From the NCBI RefSeq assembly GCF_016031615.1, contig NZ_JACYXC010000001.1, forward strand, positions 2,604,001-2,668,000: a stretch of DNA of 64,000 bases, read 5' to 3'. Below are positions 1 to 8,638 of this stretch, piece by piece. Positions within the stretch are counted from its first letter, which is position 1. The number at the start of each line of letters is the position of its first letter. The notes under the pieces are model-generated. The model searched no databases and was not told the origin of the DNA. It saw only the letters and a list, made by a program, of their open reading frames with translations. The position numbers were made by a program, and so were the translations under genes. The DNA is from Streptomyces pactum. Lineage in GTDB: Bacteria; Actinomycetota; Actinomycetes; Streptomycetales; Streptomycetaceae.

Positions 1-1165
1 CGCCGGCACCGGCCGGGTGCTGGACGCGGTGGAGAACTTCCGCTTCGACAGCGGGGTGCTGGACTTCCTCGCCGACCAGCGGATCGTGGACGAGCCGACG
101 CTGCACCGGCTGGCCCGCTACCGCTTCCGCGGCGACATCTGGGGCTACCCGGAGGGCGAGGTCTACTTCCCCGGCTCCCCGATCATGCGGGTGGAGGGCT
201 CCTTCGCCGACTGCGTGCTGCTGGAGACGGTGGTGCTGTCGATCCTCAACCACGACTCCGCGGTCGCCGCGGCGGCCTCCCGGATGGCCGTCGCCGCCGG
301 GGACCGGCCGCTGATCGAGATGGGTGCCCGGCGCACCCATGAGCTGGCGGCCGTCGCCGCGGCCCGCGCCGCGTACGTGGGCGGCTTCGCCACCACCTCC
401 GACCTGGCGGCCGGGTTCCGCTACAACATCCCCACCGTGGGCACCAGCGCCCACGCCTTCACCCTGCTCCACGACAGCGAGCGCGACGCCTTCACCGCGC
501 AGGTGGAGACCCTCGGCAGCGGCACCACCCTGCTGGTGGACACCTATGACGTGGCCGAGGCGGTGCGCACCGCGGTGGAGGTGGCCGGCACCGGGCTGGG
601 CGCGGTCCGGATCGACTCCGGCGACCTGCTCCTCCTCGCCCACCGGGTCCGGCAGCAGCTGGACGAGCTGGGCGCCCGGGACACCAAGATCGTGGTGACC
701 AGCGACCTCGACGAGTACGCCATCGCCTCGCTGGCCGCGGCGCCGGTGGACGCGTACGGGGTGGGCACCCAGCTGGTCACCGGCAGCGGGCACCCGACCT
801 GCTCCATGGTCTACAAGCTGGTGGCCCGCGCGGACAGCGCCGCCGGCCCGGACGCCACGGCGCCGCTGCGGGCGGTGTCGAAGCGGTCGATGGGCGGCAA
901 GACGTCGGTCGGCGGCCGCAAGTGGGCGGCCCGGCGGCTGGACGCGGACGGGGTGGCCGAGGCCGAGGTGGTCGGCTCCGGCGAGATCCCGGACGAGCTG
1001 CGGGACCGCCTGATCCAGGTGCCGCTGGTGCGGAACGGGGAGATCGTCGGCCGCGAACCGCTGGACGCCGCCCGCGACCGCCACCGGGCCGCCCGGGCCG
1101 GACTGCCGCTCTCCGCGACCCAGCTGTCGCGCGGCGAGCCGGTCCTGCCCACCGAGTACGTGTAG
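1..1165 (+). CDS. pncB: nicotinate phosphoribosyltransferase, 5' end outside the window
   Basis: This enzyme converts nicotinate plus PRPP to nicotinate mononucleotide in the cytosolic NAD salvage pathway. The reading frame is open from base 2 to the stop at 1165, giving 387 visible residues, and it begins inside the conserved AGTGRVLDAVENFRF stretch. The GTG at 17 is therefore not the real start, and roughly the first 50 residues lie upstream of the window. Family landmarks are GTSAHAFTLLHD (containing the histidine that is phosphorylated in this family), VRIDSGDL and TSDLDEY in the barrel, and KLVAR near the C-terminal part. The nicotinamidase gene about 600 bp downstream on the same strand supplies its substrate, so the two form a salvage pair although they are not tightly linked. 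The length and motifs make the identification secure. Confidence 0.93.
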   Translation, partial: AGTGRVLDAVENFRFDSGVLDFLADQRIVDEPTLHRLARYRFRGDIWGYPEGEVYFPGSPIMRVEGSFADCVLLETVVLSILNHDSAVAAAASRMAVAAGDRPLIEMGARRTHELAAVAAARAAYVGGFATTSDLAAGFRYNIPTVGTSAHAFTLLHDSERDAFTAQVETLGSGTTLLVDTYDVAEAVRTAVEVAGTGLGAVRIDSGDLLLLAHRVRQQLDELGARDTKIVVTSDLDEYAIASLAAAPVDAYGVGTQLVTGSGHPTCSMVYKLVARADSAAGPDATAPLRAVSKRSMGGKTSVGGRKWAARRLDADGVAEAEVVGSGEIPDELRDRLIQVPLVRNGEIVGREPLDAARDRHRAARAGLPLSATQLSRGEPVLPTEYV

Positions 1166-1771
1166 GGCGGCCCGTACGCCCGTACAGCACCGCGGGGACG
1201 TGCCCCACGGCGGACACCCCTCGGGCACCCTTGCGGGGCGCACGGGTCACACCCGTACCGGCAGCCCCCGCGGGTCACGCGGGTCACGTCCGGTCGGGGA
1301 CGGCCGCTACGGGCCGGCCGGGTGCCGCACGGCGCCCACCGCCACCCGCACCGCTCCTGCTCCCGCCCGGACCGATCGGCACCGATCCGGGCGGGCCGGA
1401 GCGGAAGAGGGAGCGGGAGCGGCCCCGCCCGCGCCTCGCCCGCCCCCGGCGCCCGCCCCATGACGTTCTCCCCGCGATCCCCGATGCGCACCGCGCCCCT
1501 CGCCGCCGACCGCGACCTCGGTTGCGGACCGCGGCAGGGCCGCCAGGCGTACGGGGTGCGTGGGGCGGCGGACGCGGGTACACCTCTCTCACCGGGGCCC
1601 ACGGTCCCGGCGCGCCCACCCGCCCGGTGGACGCGGCGGGGCCGCGGCCTTGCCGGGCGGCCCCTGTCCCGGCCCTCCCCGGCAGTTCCGGAGCTTCACC
1701 TTCGGTGACATCCGCTCCGGGCCGTGCCGGGACCAGGTCCTGTTCCCCGGCCCCCACGGAAGGCAAGCCCC
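1166..1771. other. intergenic gap between pncB and pncA
   Basis: About 600 bp with no credible gene. It is rich in short C/G strings, with loose copies of cgggtcac near 1243-1290. A small inverted repeat, TCACC-ttc-GGTGA, lies at about 1695-1707, some 65 bp before pncA, and might belong to the pncA promoter region. No convincing sigma-70 hexamers or tRNA-like folds were seen. Confidence 0.4.
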
Positions 1772-2356
1772 ATGCACCGCGCACTGATCGTCGTCGACGT
1801 GCAGAACGATTTCTGCGAGGGCGGCAGCCTCGCAGTCGCCGGCGGCGCGGACGTCGCCGCCGCCATCACCGACCTGATAGGGGTGGCCACGGCGGGCTAC
1901 CGGCACGTCGTGGCCACCCGTGACCACCACATCGACCCCGGGGACCACTTCTCCGAGCACCCGGACTTCGTCCACAGCTGGCCGGCGCACTGCGTGGCGG
2001 GCACCGAGGGCAGCGGGTTCCACCCCAACCTGGCTCCCGCCATCGCCTCGGGCGCCATCGAGGCGGTCTTCGACAAGGGCGCCCACGCGGCGGCCTACAG
2101 CGGCTTCGAGGGCGCCGACGAGAACGGCGTCCCGCTCGCCCGGTGGCTGCGCGACCGGGACGTCACCGAGGTGGACGTGGTGGGCATCGCCACCGACCAC
2201 TGCGTTCGGGCCACCGCGCTGGACGCCGTCCGCGAGGGCTTCACCACCCATGTGCTGCTGGACCTGACCGCCGGGGTGTCCCCGGAGACCACCGAGCGCG
2301 CGCTGGCCGAGCTGCGCGCGGCGGGCGTGGAACTGACCGGCAAGCCGGTCGTCTGA
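1772..2356 (+). CDS. pncA: nicotinamidase
   Basis: A cysteine-hydrolase-family amidase that hydrolyses nicotinamide to nicotinate and ammonia, feeding the upstream nicotinate phosphoribosyltransferase. The catalytic triad is visible as Asp9 (VVDVQNDF), Lys102 (DKGAHAAAYSGF) and Cys144 (ATDHCVRATALDAVREGF). The metal-site DHHIDPGDHF follows at residues 51-60. The product is 194 aa, the usual length. The ATG at 1772 was chosen over an upstream in-frame start because the protein then begins directly with the first beta strand (MHRALIVVDVQ) and follows a GGAAGG ribosome-binding site. A hairpin follows the stop codon directly. The call is very sure. Confidence 0.96.
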   Translation: MHRALIVVDVQNDFCEGGSLAVAGGADVAAAITDLIGVATAGYRHVVATRDHHIDPGDHFSEHPDFVHSWPAHCVAGTEGSGFHPNLAPAIASGAIEAVFDKGAHAAAYSGFEGADENGVPLARWLRDRDVTEVDVVGIATDHCVRATALDAVREGFTTHVLLDLTAGVSPETTERALAELRAAGVELTGKPVV

Positions 2357-2535
2357 GCCACCGGCACCCCGGTCCCCGGTGCCGGAAGCCACCCGCCACC
2401 GGCACCCCGGCCCGGGCGCCCGACGGCCACCGGCGCCCCGGGCCCGGGGCGGGCCCGGCCACCGGCACCCGGGCCAGGGTCGGGTCCGGCCGGAGAGCCC
2501 CCGCCCGGACCCGGCGGCCACCGGCCCGCACCGGT
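2357..2535. repeat. degenerate GCCACCGGC repeats
   Basis: Five imperfect copies of gccaccggcaccc begin at about 2357, 2395, 2426, 2458 and 2517, separated by GC-rich filler. They fill the gap between pncA and the convergent small gene and overlap the pncA hairpin. They probably arose by local duplication. No coding role is apparent. Confidence 0.45.
2361..2385 (+). terminator. hairpin after pncA
   Basis: CCGGCACC pairs perfectly with GGTGCCGG across a 9-nt loop, starting five bases after the pncA stop. There is no T-run, as is common for Streptomyces terminators. Confidence 0.5.
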
Positions 2536-2557
2536 GGCCCGGCCCCGGTCCGGCGCC

Positions 2558-2908
2558 TCAGCCGGCCCCGGCCGGGTGCGGTCGCGCGGGGGTGCGGGGC
2601 CGCAGCAGCGCCCGGATGGGGTGCCACAGCTCCCCCAGGCAGGTGGGCGTGGCCCGCCACACCAGCCCGTCCGGGTGGTGGAGCACCGCGGTCACCTCGT
2701 CCGGCGTCGGCGGTTCGGTGTTCCCCCGCAGGTAGACGGAGCGCAACCCCAGATTGCGCAGCCTGGTCAGGGCGCGCTGGCGGTTGGCGGCGTGCACCAG
2801 CACCCGGACCCGGGAGCCCGGTACACCGTCGGAACCGTGCGGCCGTGGCAGGGACAGCGCCACGACCACGCTCCCGCCCGGGAGCCTGGTGAATCCTCCG
2901 TCTGCCAT
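2558..2908 (-). CDS. conserved hypothetical protein, 116 aa
   Basis: The function is unknown. The ATG at 2908 is preceded by a strong GGGGGAG ribosome-binding site about 7 nt upstream. The first 90 residues look like a folded alpha/beta domain: a hydrophobic strand (GSVVVALSLPRP), then RVRVLVHAANRQRALTRLRN and a GLRSVYLRGN loop. The last 25 residues are Pro/Arg-rich and may be untranslated-like drift or a disordered tail. No catalytic motif, signal peptide or membrane segment is visible. It lies downstream of, and on the same strand as, the M6 protease, separated by a 122-bp gap that contains a perfect hairpin, so it probably has its own promoter. Confidence 0.7.
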   Translation of the reverse strand: MADGGFTRLPGGSVVVALSLPRPHGSDGVPGSRVRVLVHAANRQRALTRLRNLGLRSVYLRGNTEPPTPDEVTAVLHHPDGLVWRATPTCLGELWHPIRALLRPRTPARPHPAGAG

Positions 2909-2942
2909 GCGGTCATCTCCCCCGTGAGATGTCGTGTCAACA

Positions 2943-2962
2943 AGATGCTCGTAGGAGCATCT
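2943..2962 (-). terminator. perfect 8-bp hairpin between protease and small gene (terminator or operator)
   Basis: On the minus strand AGATGCTC-CTAC-GAGCATCT forms a perfect 8-bp stem with a 4-nt loop, followed by TTGTTG. This could terminate the protease transcript. The stem is also overlapped by TATAGA, a plausible -10 for the downstream small gene, so a regulator-binding palindrome is an equally good reading. Confidence 0.5.
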
Positions 2963-3030
2963 ATAACGCGAACGGCCGCCGCCCGCCAGGGGGCGACGAC
3001 CGTTACCGCTGTGACCTGCGGGAATGCTGT

Positions 3031-5427
3031 TTACCTGGTGGAGGGACCCACCTGGACGGTCACCCAGGACCCGTGACCGGGCTCATTGGTGATCTTGATA
3101 CGGGTGTTGGTGTCGGTGACCTGTACACCACCGGTCGGGTTGGAGTCGTACCAGTAGACGCCCTTGCGGTCGTCGAAGACCGGGGTGCCCCGCTTCGCCG
3201 GGACCTTGGCCGCCACCCCGTTGCGGTGCAGCGTGAAGCCCTCTGTGCGGAAGTGGCTGAAGGTCGAGTCGTACGCCTGGATGCGGTTCGGCATCAGCGT
3301 GCCGTCGGCCCACTTCTCCGGCTTGGCGTGCGCGTCCACCGGCAGGATCAGGCCGCGGCCCGGGTGCTGCCCGACGTTGTTGTCCTGCTGCGAGGTGTCC
3401 CACTTCCAGATCAGCAGGCCGTTCTGGTACGGGTAGTGCTCGACCCAGTTGGGCCGGGTGTCGCGCCATCCGAAGTTGTACGGGCCGGTCTTCAGCGTCG
3501 TGTCGTAGCTGACGTACTGCCGGTTCTCCGCGATGTAGTACTGCGGGTACTCCTCGGTGAAGGAGCCGCCGATGCGCCGGAAGCCCTTCACGGCCCAGCC
3601 GTTGTCGTCGCCCTCGGCGTTGTCGGCGAACAGCTGACGGCCGTCGGCGGTCACCGCGATGGTGTCGGCCGCGAAGCCCTTGAGGGAGACCCCGCCGTCC
3701 GTCTGGTAGCGGAAGCGGACGTCGATCTTCTTGCCCGCGTAGGCGTCCAGCGGGAAGGAGAGCTGGCGATAGCCGCCGGAGGAGCCGGTCAGCGCCGGCT
3801 TGTCACCGCCGTCGCGCGGGATCGGCCGGCCGTCCGCGGTGCCGTCGACCGGCGTCCAGTTGGCGCCGCCGTCGGTGGACACCTCGGCGTAGGCGAAGTC
3901 GTAGTTCTCCTCGATGTCCCACCAGCCCTTGAGGTCCAGCGAGGCGGTGGTGGCTCCGGTCAGGTCCACCGGCCGGGTGAGGGTGTTCTTGAGGTTGTCG
4001 CCCTGGCCGCTCCACCACTGCCGGGCCCCCTCGGCGGGGGTCACGATCGTGGTGGTGACGGGCTTGGCCGGCAGGTCCACGATGAGCGCCTGCTTGCGCC
4101 GGGTGTTGTACTCGGCGACGCCCAGCTGGTGGGTGGAGGCGGTCGCGGCCTTGGCCCGGTCGTAGTCGAGCCAGCCCAGCTGGAGCTTGTCCCAGGCGTT
4201 CATGTCACCGGGCAGGTCGCCGATGGCGTCCTCGCCCCGGCCCAGCCAGGAGCCGGAGGACATCAGCGACCAGAAGCCGACGGACGACTCGCCCTTGCCG
4301 CTGGTGTCGTACTCGTCCGGCAGCCCGAGGTCGTGGGCGTACTCGTGGGCGAAGACGCCCAGCCCGCCGTTCTCCGGCTGCATGGTGTAGTCGCCGACCC
4401 AGATGCCGGTGTCACCGATCTCGGTGCCGCCCGCCTTGTTCTGCGCCGGGCCGGTCTGGCCGGCGTCGGAGCCGTAGGCGTACCAGCGGTGGGCCCACAC
4501 CGCGGTCTCACCCTGGACGCCACCGCCCGCCGACTCGTCCTCGCCGGCGTGCACGATCTGGAAGTGGTCGATGTAGCCGTCGGGCTCGTTGAAGTTGCCG
4601 TCCTCGTCGAAGTCGTACCGGTCCCACTCGTCGTAGCGGGCGAGGTCGGCCTTGATCTGGGCGTCGGTACGGCCGGCCGCCTTCTGGTCCCGGGCCCACC
4701 GGTTGACGCCGTCGCGGACCAGGTCCCACACGTTGGCGCAGTTGTTGTCGCCGCAGTAGTTGGAACCGTAACGGCCCTCGTTCCAGTCCACCTTGACCCA
4801 GTCGGAGACCTCGCCGTCGACCGAGTACCGGCCCGAGGACTGCCGCTCGTAGTACTTCTTCAGGGACTCCTTGCCCTTCTCCTCGGAGAAGTACAGGTCC
4901 TGGTAGTGCTGGCGGTCGTAGTCCGCCTGCCAGTCGGTGCTGTTGTCGTTCGCGCGGTCCGGACGCTCGATGGCGTTGTGCAGCGGACCCGGCGTACCGC
5001 CGTACTTCTTCACCGGCTCCTGCGGGCCCTCGGGGCCGTCCGGGTCGTACAGGGTGGTGTCGTCCACCTTGTCGCCGAACTCCACCAGGATGGTGAAGAT
5101 CTTGTCGGTCTTCTCCCGGGCCAGCTCGACGTACTTGCCCTTGCCGACCTTGACGACCTCCGAAGCGCCGCGCCTGACCGGCTCGGCGTCCCCGGACAGC
5201 ACCTGCTGGATGGCCGCCTCGCGACGCTCCTGCTGCTCCTTGCTGAACGGGCCGTCCAGGTCGTGATCGACGCTCTGGGCGTGCGCCGGGTCGCGGCGCT
5301 CCGTCTGCTTCGCCGGCGGCGCCTCGTCGGCCTGCGCCGAACCGGCGACGGGTGCCGCCATGCCTATCGCGGCGATCACCGTGGCGATGGCGGCCGTTCT
5401 GACCGCCCTCTTACGTTGGCTGTTCAC
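3031..5427 (-). CDS. secreted M6-family (immune inhibitor A-type) metalloprotease
   Basis: A predicted extracellular zinc endopeptidase of 798 aa. The GTG at 5427 was chosen because it follows GGGGAGG and gives a classical signal peptide: a basic VNSQRKRAVR, a hydrophobic AAIATVIAAIGMAAPVAG core, and cleavage near SAQADE. The longer in-frame start adds about 50 residues with no signal-like character. The zinc site HEYAHDLGLPDEYD has His361, Glu362 and His365 with the family's Met-turn region (SLMSSGSW) shortly after. N-terminal residues of about 60-140 look like an inhibitory propeptide. The C-terminal half is beta-rich and contains VSTDGGANWTPVDG and RFRYQTDGG repeats typical of immune inhibitor A accessory domains. 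It is transcribed alone. Its biological substrate cannot be read from sequence. Confidence 0.93.
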   Translation of the reverse strand: MNSQRKRAVRTAAIATVIAAIGMAAPVAGSAQADEAPPAKQTERRDPAHAQSVDHDLDGPFSKEQQERREAAIQQVLSGDAEPVRRGASEVVKVGKGKYVELAREKTDKIFTILVEFGDKVDDTTLYDPDGPEGPQEPVKKYGGTPGPLHNAIERPDRANDNSTDWQADYDRQHYQDLYFSEEKGKESLKKYYERQSSGRYSVDGEVSDWVKVDWNEGRYGSNYCGDNNCANVWDLVRDGVNRWARDQKAAGRTDAQIKADLARYDEWDRYDFDEDGNFNEPDGYIDHFQIVHAGEDESAGGGVQGETAVWAHRWYAYGSDAGQTGPAQNKAGGTEIGDTGIWVGDYTMQPENGGLGVFAHEYAHDLGLPDEYDTSGKGESSVGFWSLMSSGSWLGRGEDAIGDLPGDMNAWDKLQLGWLDYDRAKAATASTHQLGVAEYNTRRKQALIVDLPAKPVTTTIVTPAEGARQWWSGQGDNLKNTLTRPVDLTGATTASLDLKGWWDIEENYDFAYAEVSTDGGANWTPVDGTADGRPIPRDGGDKPALTGSSGGYRQLSFPLDAYAGKKIDVRFRYQTDGGVSLKGFAADTIAVTADGRQLFADNAEGDDNGWAVKGFRRIGGSFTEEYPQYYIAENRQYVSYDTTLKTGPYNFGWRDTRPNWVEHYPYQNGLLIWKWDTSQQDNNVGQHPGRGLILPVDAHAKPEKWADGTLMPNRIQAYDSTFSHFRTEGFTLHRNGVAAKVPAKRGTPVFDDRKGVYWYDSNPTGGVQVTDTNTRIKITNEPGHGSWVTVQVGPSTR

Positions 5428-5762
5428 GTGGACATGGCCTCCCCAGTCGAACCGTCGGCGGTATTCGACCGGAGCGGAACCCAAAAAGACAGATCTTGAC
5501 ATGTTCAGAAAGGGCGCGTACGTTGACCGCCCTTTTCTGTTCGGATATCGGACAACTCCTGTACGCGGAGACGTCGACACGGTCGCGTAACGGGGTTCTA
5601 TGGCGGCGGGCCGTGCGATTGGCGAGCGGATGTTCGTCCACCCCGAAAGCGCGGCCCACCTGGCCGATTCGTGTCGGCACGCCGCCCGGGTGACCGCTCC
5701 GCCGCCCCTACACTGTCGTGCCTCCGGAAGGGGACGAACCCTCGCGGGAGAGGAGTCAATCT

Positions 5763-6217
5763 GTGCGCCCCGAGCGGTTCGAGTCGGTTCTGAAGTCCCT
5801 GCTGGAGCAGGGGGGAGCCGCGACGGAGGTGCGGACGGTCAAGGAGGCCGGCCACGAGCGCCACCCCTACGGACTGGTGGTCACCTTTTCCACCGGAGCC
5901 CGGGCGTTGCTGCAGATCGTCGTCACCTCGGCCGAGGGTCGCCGGCCCCGGTCCCGGCCGTTGAGCCGTTCGACGGCGGGAAGCTCGAACTCGGCCTGGT
6001 GGACCGGCACATCGCCGCACTGGTCCTCAACAGCGGCAGCCGTGAGGTACACAGCGCAGAAGCCTTCAGCACCCGCGAGAACCCCGGGGCCGTCCGCTAC
6101 GGAGTGAAGATCACCTACCACGACACCAGCCGCATCTACGTGTACGTGGTCCAGACCCTGCCCGCCGGCCGCGACTTCACCCAGGGAGTCGACTTCGACG
6201 TCCCGGCCGCCGTGTAG
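5763..6217 (+). pseudogene. conserved hypothetical gene with an internal frameshift (genuine or sequencing error)
   Basis: The start is GTG 5763, seven bases after GGGAGAGGAG. The protein begins RPERFESVLKSLLEQGGA and runs in frame to TSAEG (about 5939). The same protein family then continues in another frame as VEPFDGGKLELGLVDRH to DFDVPAAV, ending at 6217. The two halves join if one base is missing (or two are extra) in the C/G-rich stretch at about 5937-5960, near CCCC 5946-5949. Read through, the product would be about 150 aa, a normal cytosolic Streptomyces hypothetical protein of unknown function. As written in this sequence it is split. A single-base sequencing error is as likely as true gene decay. 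Confidence 0.75.
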
Positions 6218-6364
6218 TGCGCGGCCGGGTGGCCCACGGAGAGCGGGAGCCGACCCGCCCGGCACGCTGTCGCTCACGAGCGGTTGAGGGTCCGATCCCG
6301 CGTCATGCGCGGGCCGCCCGCTCCGTACGCCGAAAGTGACCGTCGGAGCCCCCACCGGGCGGCT

Positions 6365-6862
6365 TCACACGCTGCACCGGCAGTAGAGCTGGGCGCCCGC
6401 CGCCCGCGCGCGGCGGGCCAGGGCCGTGAACGCGGTGACCGCCTCTACGGCGACCAGGTGGTCCCCGAAATCGACCTCCTCGATCTCGTACCACTGCGCC
6501 GCCACCGCGGGGACGGCGTCCGCGGGAAGGGCGGCGAGGACGTCCCGCCAGCGCTCGGGCAGCCGCTGGAGGAACAGGCCGGTGTCCCACGGCGAGTCGG
6601 GGCCGACGGGTTCGCCCCGGGGGTACGGCGCCTCGGGCCAGACCAGTTCCGGCGTGTCCCGGAGGCCGGCGAACGGTATGCCCTCGGCGCAGGCGACCAG
6701 CTGGCCCAGGACGACGTCCGGGTCGAGGCCCTTCGCATCGATCCAGTCCGCGCCCGCCTCCTCCAGCGACGCACCCAGGAGCCAGTCACCGCCGGGGCCG
6801 ATGGCCAGGTGCACCGCCGTGGTGGGGTCGGTCGCGTGGAAGTAGTCGCACAGCACACCCAT
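6365..6862 (-). CDS. conserved hypothetical protein, 165 aa
   Basis: The ATG at 6862 is preceded by GGAG 7-8 bases upstream. The product starts MGVLCDYFHATDPTTAV and reads as a small acidic alpha/beta cytosolic protein. It has WIDAKGLDPDVVLGQLV, an Asp/Glu-rich middle and a terminal helix (VTAFTALARRARAAG). No signal peptide or membrane segment is visible. The general look (short N-terminal strand, DWIDAKGLDP) recalls YfbM/DUF1877-type proteins of unknown function, but I cannot confirm that. It lies just downstream of the first RDD gene on the same strand with a 130-bp gap, and a frame continuing upstream of the ATG is not credible protein. Confidence 0.72.
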   Translation of the reverse strand: MGVLCDYFHATDPTTAVHLAIGPGGDWLLGASLEEAGADWIDAKGLDPDVVLGQLVACAEGIPFAGLRDTPELVWPEAPYPRGEPVGPDSPWDTGLFLQRLPERWRDVLAALPADAVPAVAAQWYEIEEVDFGDHLVAVEAVTAFTALARRARAAGAQLYCRCSV

Positions 6863-6995
6863 GTCGCACTCCGTCGTCCGTCGGTCCGGTGCCGAAGTGA
6901 AGCAGCCGGCACCGACATCGAGGACGGCCGGGCCTTTCCCGATATCGGTGGCCGACCGGTGGTACCGCGACAACATCGCGCCCGCCGAGCGGGGC

Positions 6996-7515
6996 TCAGG
7001 CGGCGGTGACCACCACGGTGCGGGCGGCCTTGTCGTGCAGGCTCTGACGGAAGGGCTTGTCCCAGGTGTGCCAGAGGGAGTTGAGCAGCCAGAAGAGGGT
7101 GCCCACCAGGACCGGGACGAGCATGCCGGGCAGCGCGTACACCGCGCCGCGCACCCAGCCCTGACGGCGCGGCAGGTCACCGTCGGCGAGCATCGCGACC
7201 CGGATGCGCAGCGCCTTCTTGCCGAGCGTCTGGCCGTCCCGGGCGAGCATGGCGCCCTCGTACACGAAGTAGAGCGCGAAGGTCAGCACGGCGGCGAGCA
7301 CCACCTTGCCCTGGTGCTGCTCACCCTCGTTGTCCAGGCTGTACTGGAGCGCGCCGGTGGCCACCAGGCACAGCGTCCAGATCGCGCCCAGCACCAGGGA
7401 GTCGATCAGCCGGGCCAGGAACCGCTGGCCCGAGGTGGCGATCGGGGGCATCCCGGGGAGCAGCACCGGGGAGGCGGGGGGCGGCGGGCGGGAACGGCTG
7501 CTGGGCGGGGTTCAT
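6996..7515 (-). CDS. RDD-family membrane protein 1, apparent frameshift near its N-terminus
   Basis: An inner-membrane RDD protein of unknown substrate. The RDD signature is clear: GQRFLARLIDSLVLGAIW (arginine and two aspartate-type positions in the first helix), a second helix VVLAAVLTFALYFVYEGAML, then GQTLGKKALRIRVAM, and a third helix YALPGMLVPVLVGTLFWLLN followed by the WDKPFRQSLHDKAA tail. The main frame opens only at GTG 7466. A natural beginning, MNPAQQPFPPA, is encoded from ATG 7515 in another frame, and the switch falls at a G-run of six (7476-7481). One extra base there would explain it. It is either a real slippage mutation or a sequencing error. It belongs to a row of three RDD genes on this strand. 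Confidence 0.8.
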
Positions 7516-7607
7516 GCCTCCGATTACACCAGCCGTCCGGGGCCAACCGGTAGTTCAGAGTGAAACCATATCGGCCGACCGCCGGAGGCCGCCGGTACGA
7601 CGGGACG

Positions 7608-8423
7608 TCAGCGCACCGCCGAGACCACCACGGTGGCCGCCACCTTGTCGTGGACGCACTGCCGGTAGGGCCGGTCCCAGGTGCACCACAACACGTTGAC
7701 CAGCCAGAAGACGAACCCGCAGCAGGGCACCACCTCCGGCAGCGAGTAGACCGCGGCGCGCATCCAGCCCGGCTGGCCGGCCGGCACCGACCCGTCGTGG
7801 AGCATCGCGACCCGGATCTTCATCACCTGTTTGCCGACCGTCTGGCCGCTCCGGGTGAGCATCAGCCCCTCGTAGAAGAAGTAGGCGAGCGCCCCCACCA
7901 CGGTCACCACCGTGGAGGCACCGGTGTCGTCGACCGGGTCGTATCCACCCAGCACCACCGCCATGATCAGCGCCACCGGGATGCCGATGAGCAGCCCGTC
8001 GATGATCCGGGCCACCAGCCGACGGCCCAGGTGGGCGAGCGGAGGCATGCCCGCGAGCGGGTCCTGGGCGCCGAACCGGTCACCCCCGTAGGGGCCCCCG
8101 CCGTACGGCCCACCTCCGTAGGGGGCCGCCCCCCGTACGGGTCGTCCGGCCCACCCGGCCCGCCGCCGGGGGACCGCCACCGGGCGGGCCCCCGTACGGA
8201 CCGCCCCCGTAGGGGGCCGCCCCCCGGAAGGGTCGCCGGGGAACCGCCACCGGGGGACCCCCGTAGAGCCGCCGCCCCCGCCGCCGCCCTGGCCTCCGCC
8301 GCCGTGCGTCCCGGAGGCGTACGGCACGCCGTCGCCGTACGGCGTCCCGTCACCGGGGACCGCCCCCGGCGCACCGGACGGGGGGAGACCGGAGGAGAAG
8401 TCGCGGGGAGGCTCGCTGCTCAT
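7608..8423 (-). CDS. RDD-family membrane protein 2 with PYGGG-repeat linker
   Basis: A 271-aa protein from ATG 8423 (MSSEPPRDFSSG). The N-terminal half is a Gly/Pro/Tyr-rich cytosolic linker with GGPYGGGPYGG repeats. The C-terminal half is a complete RDD domain: LGRRLVARIIDGLLIGIPVALIMAVVL, ALAYFFYEGLMLTRSGQTVGKQVMKIRV, VVPCCGFVFWLVNVLW and the CTWDRPYRQCVHDK tail. Within residues of about 65-105 the repeat is replaced by Arg/Pro/Val-rich sequence. In a different frame the same DNA reads APYGGGPYGGPPGGGPP, so two compensating indels in G-runs have probably occurred. Its role is unknown. RDD proteins are often small-solute or Na+/H+-type transporters, which is inference only. Confidence 0.85.
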   Translation of the reverse strand: MSSEPPRDFSSGLPPSGAPGAVPGDGTPYGDGVPYASGTHGGGGQGGGGGGGSTGVPRWRFPGDPSGGRPPTGAVRTGARPVAVPRRRAGWAGRPVRGAAPYGGGPYGGGPYGGDRFGAQDPLAGMPPLAHLGRRLVARIIDGLLIGIPVALIMAVVLGGYDPVDDTGASTVVTVVGALAYFFYEGLMLTRSGQTVGKQVMKIRVAMLHDGSVPAGQPGWMRAAVYSLPEVVPCCGFVFWLVNVLWCTWDRPYRQCVHDKVAATVVVSAVR

Positions 8424-8638
8424 GGCCCGAGTCGAACCCGGGAGGCGGCCCCGCGCATCCGGCACGTGCCGTTCGGGCTACCGGGACACCCGGTCAGCGG
8501 GTCGGTGAAGTCGTCGGACCGGCGGTCGCGGTGGGCCGGCACGGCCGGTGGATCGCGCGGGGCCGGTGGGCGAGGCCGCGCGCCCCGCCGGGGACCCGTA
8601 CCGCCGGGGCCCCGGGGCGGCACGGGCCGTGCCGGGCG

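Noticed and set aside
17..1165. GTG at 17 as start of the nicotinate phosphoribosyltransferase
   Set aside because: The conserved family sequence continues in frame upstream to the window edge, so the gene is truncated by the window.
2929..5499. 856-codon open frame antisense to the M6 protease
   Set aside because: It mirrors the codon composition of the protease, has Val/Leu/Gly/Arg-rich pseudo-sequence and no family motifs. Long antisense frames are normal at this G+C.
8423..8450. tRNA-like T-loop string GGGTTCGACTC on the minus strand
   Set aside because: The flanking bases do not form a five-pair T-stem, and no anticodon or acceptor stem could be built around it.
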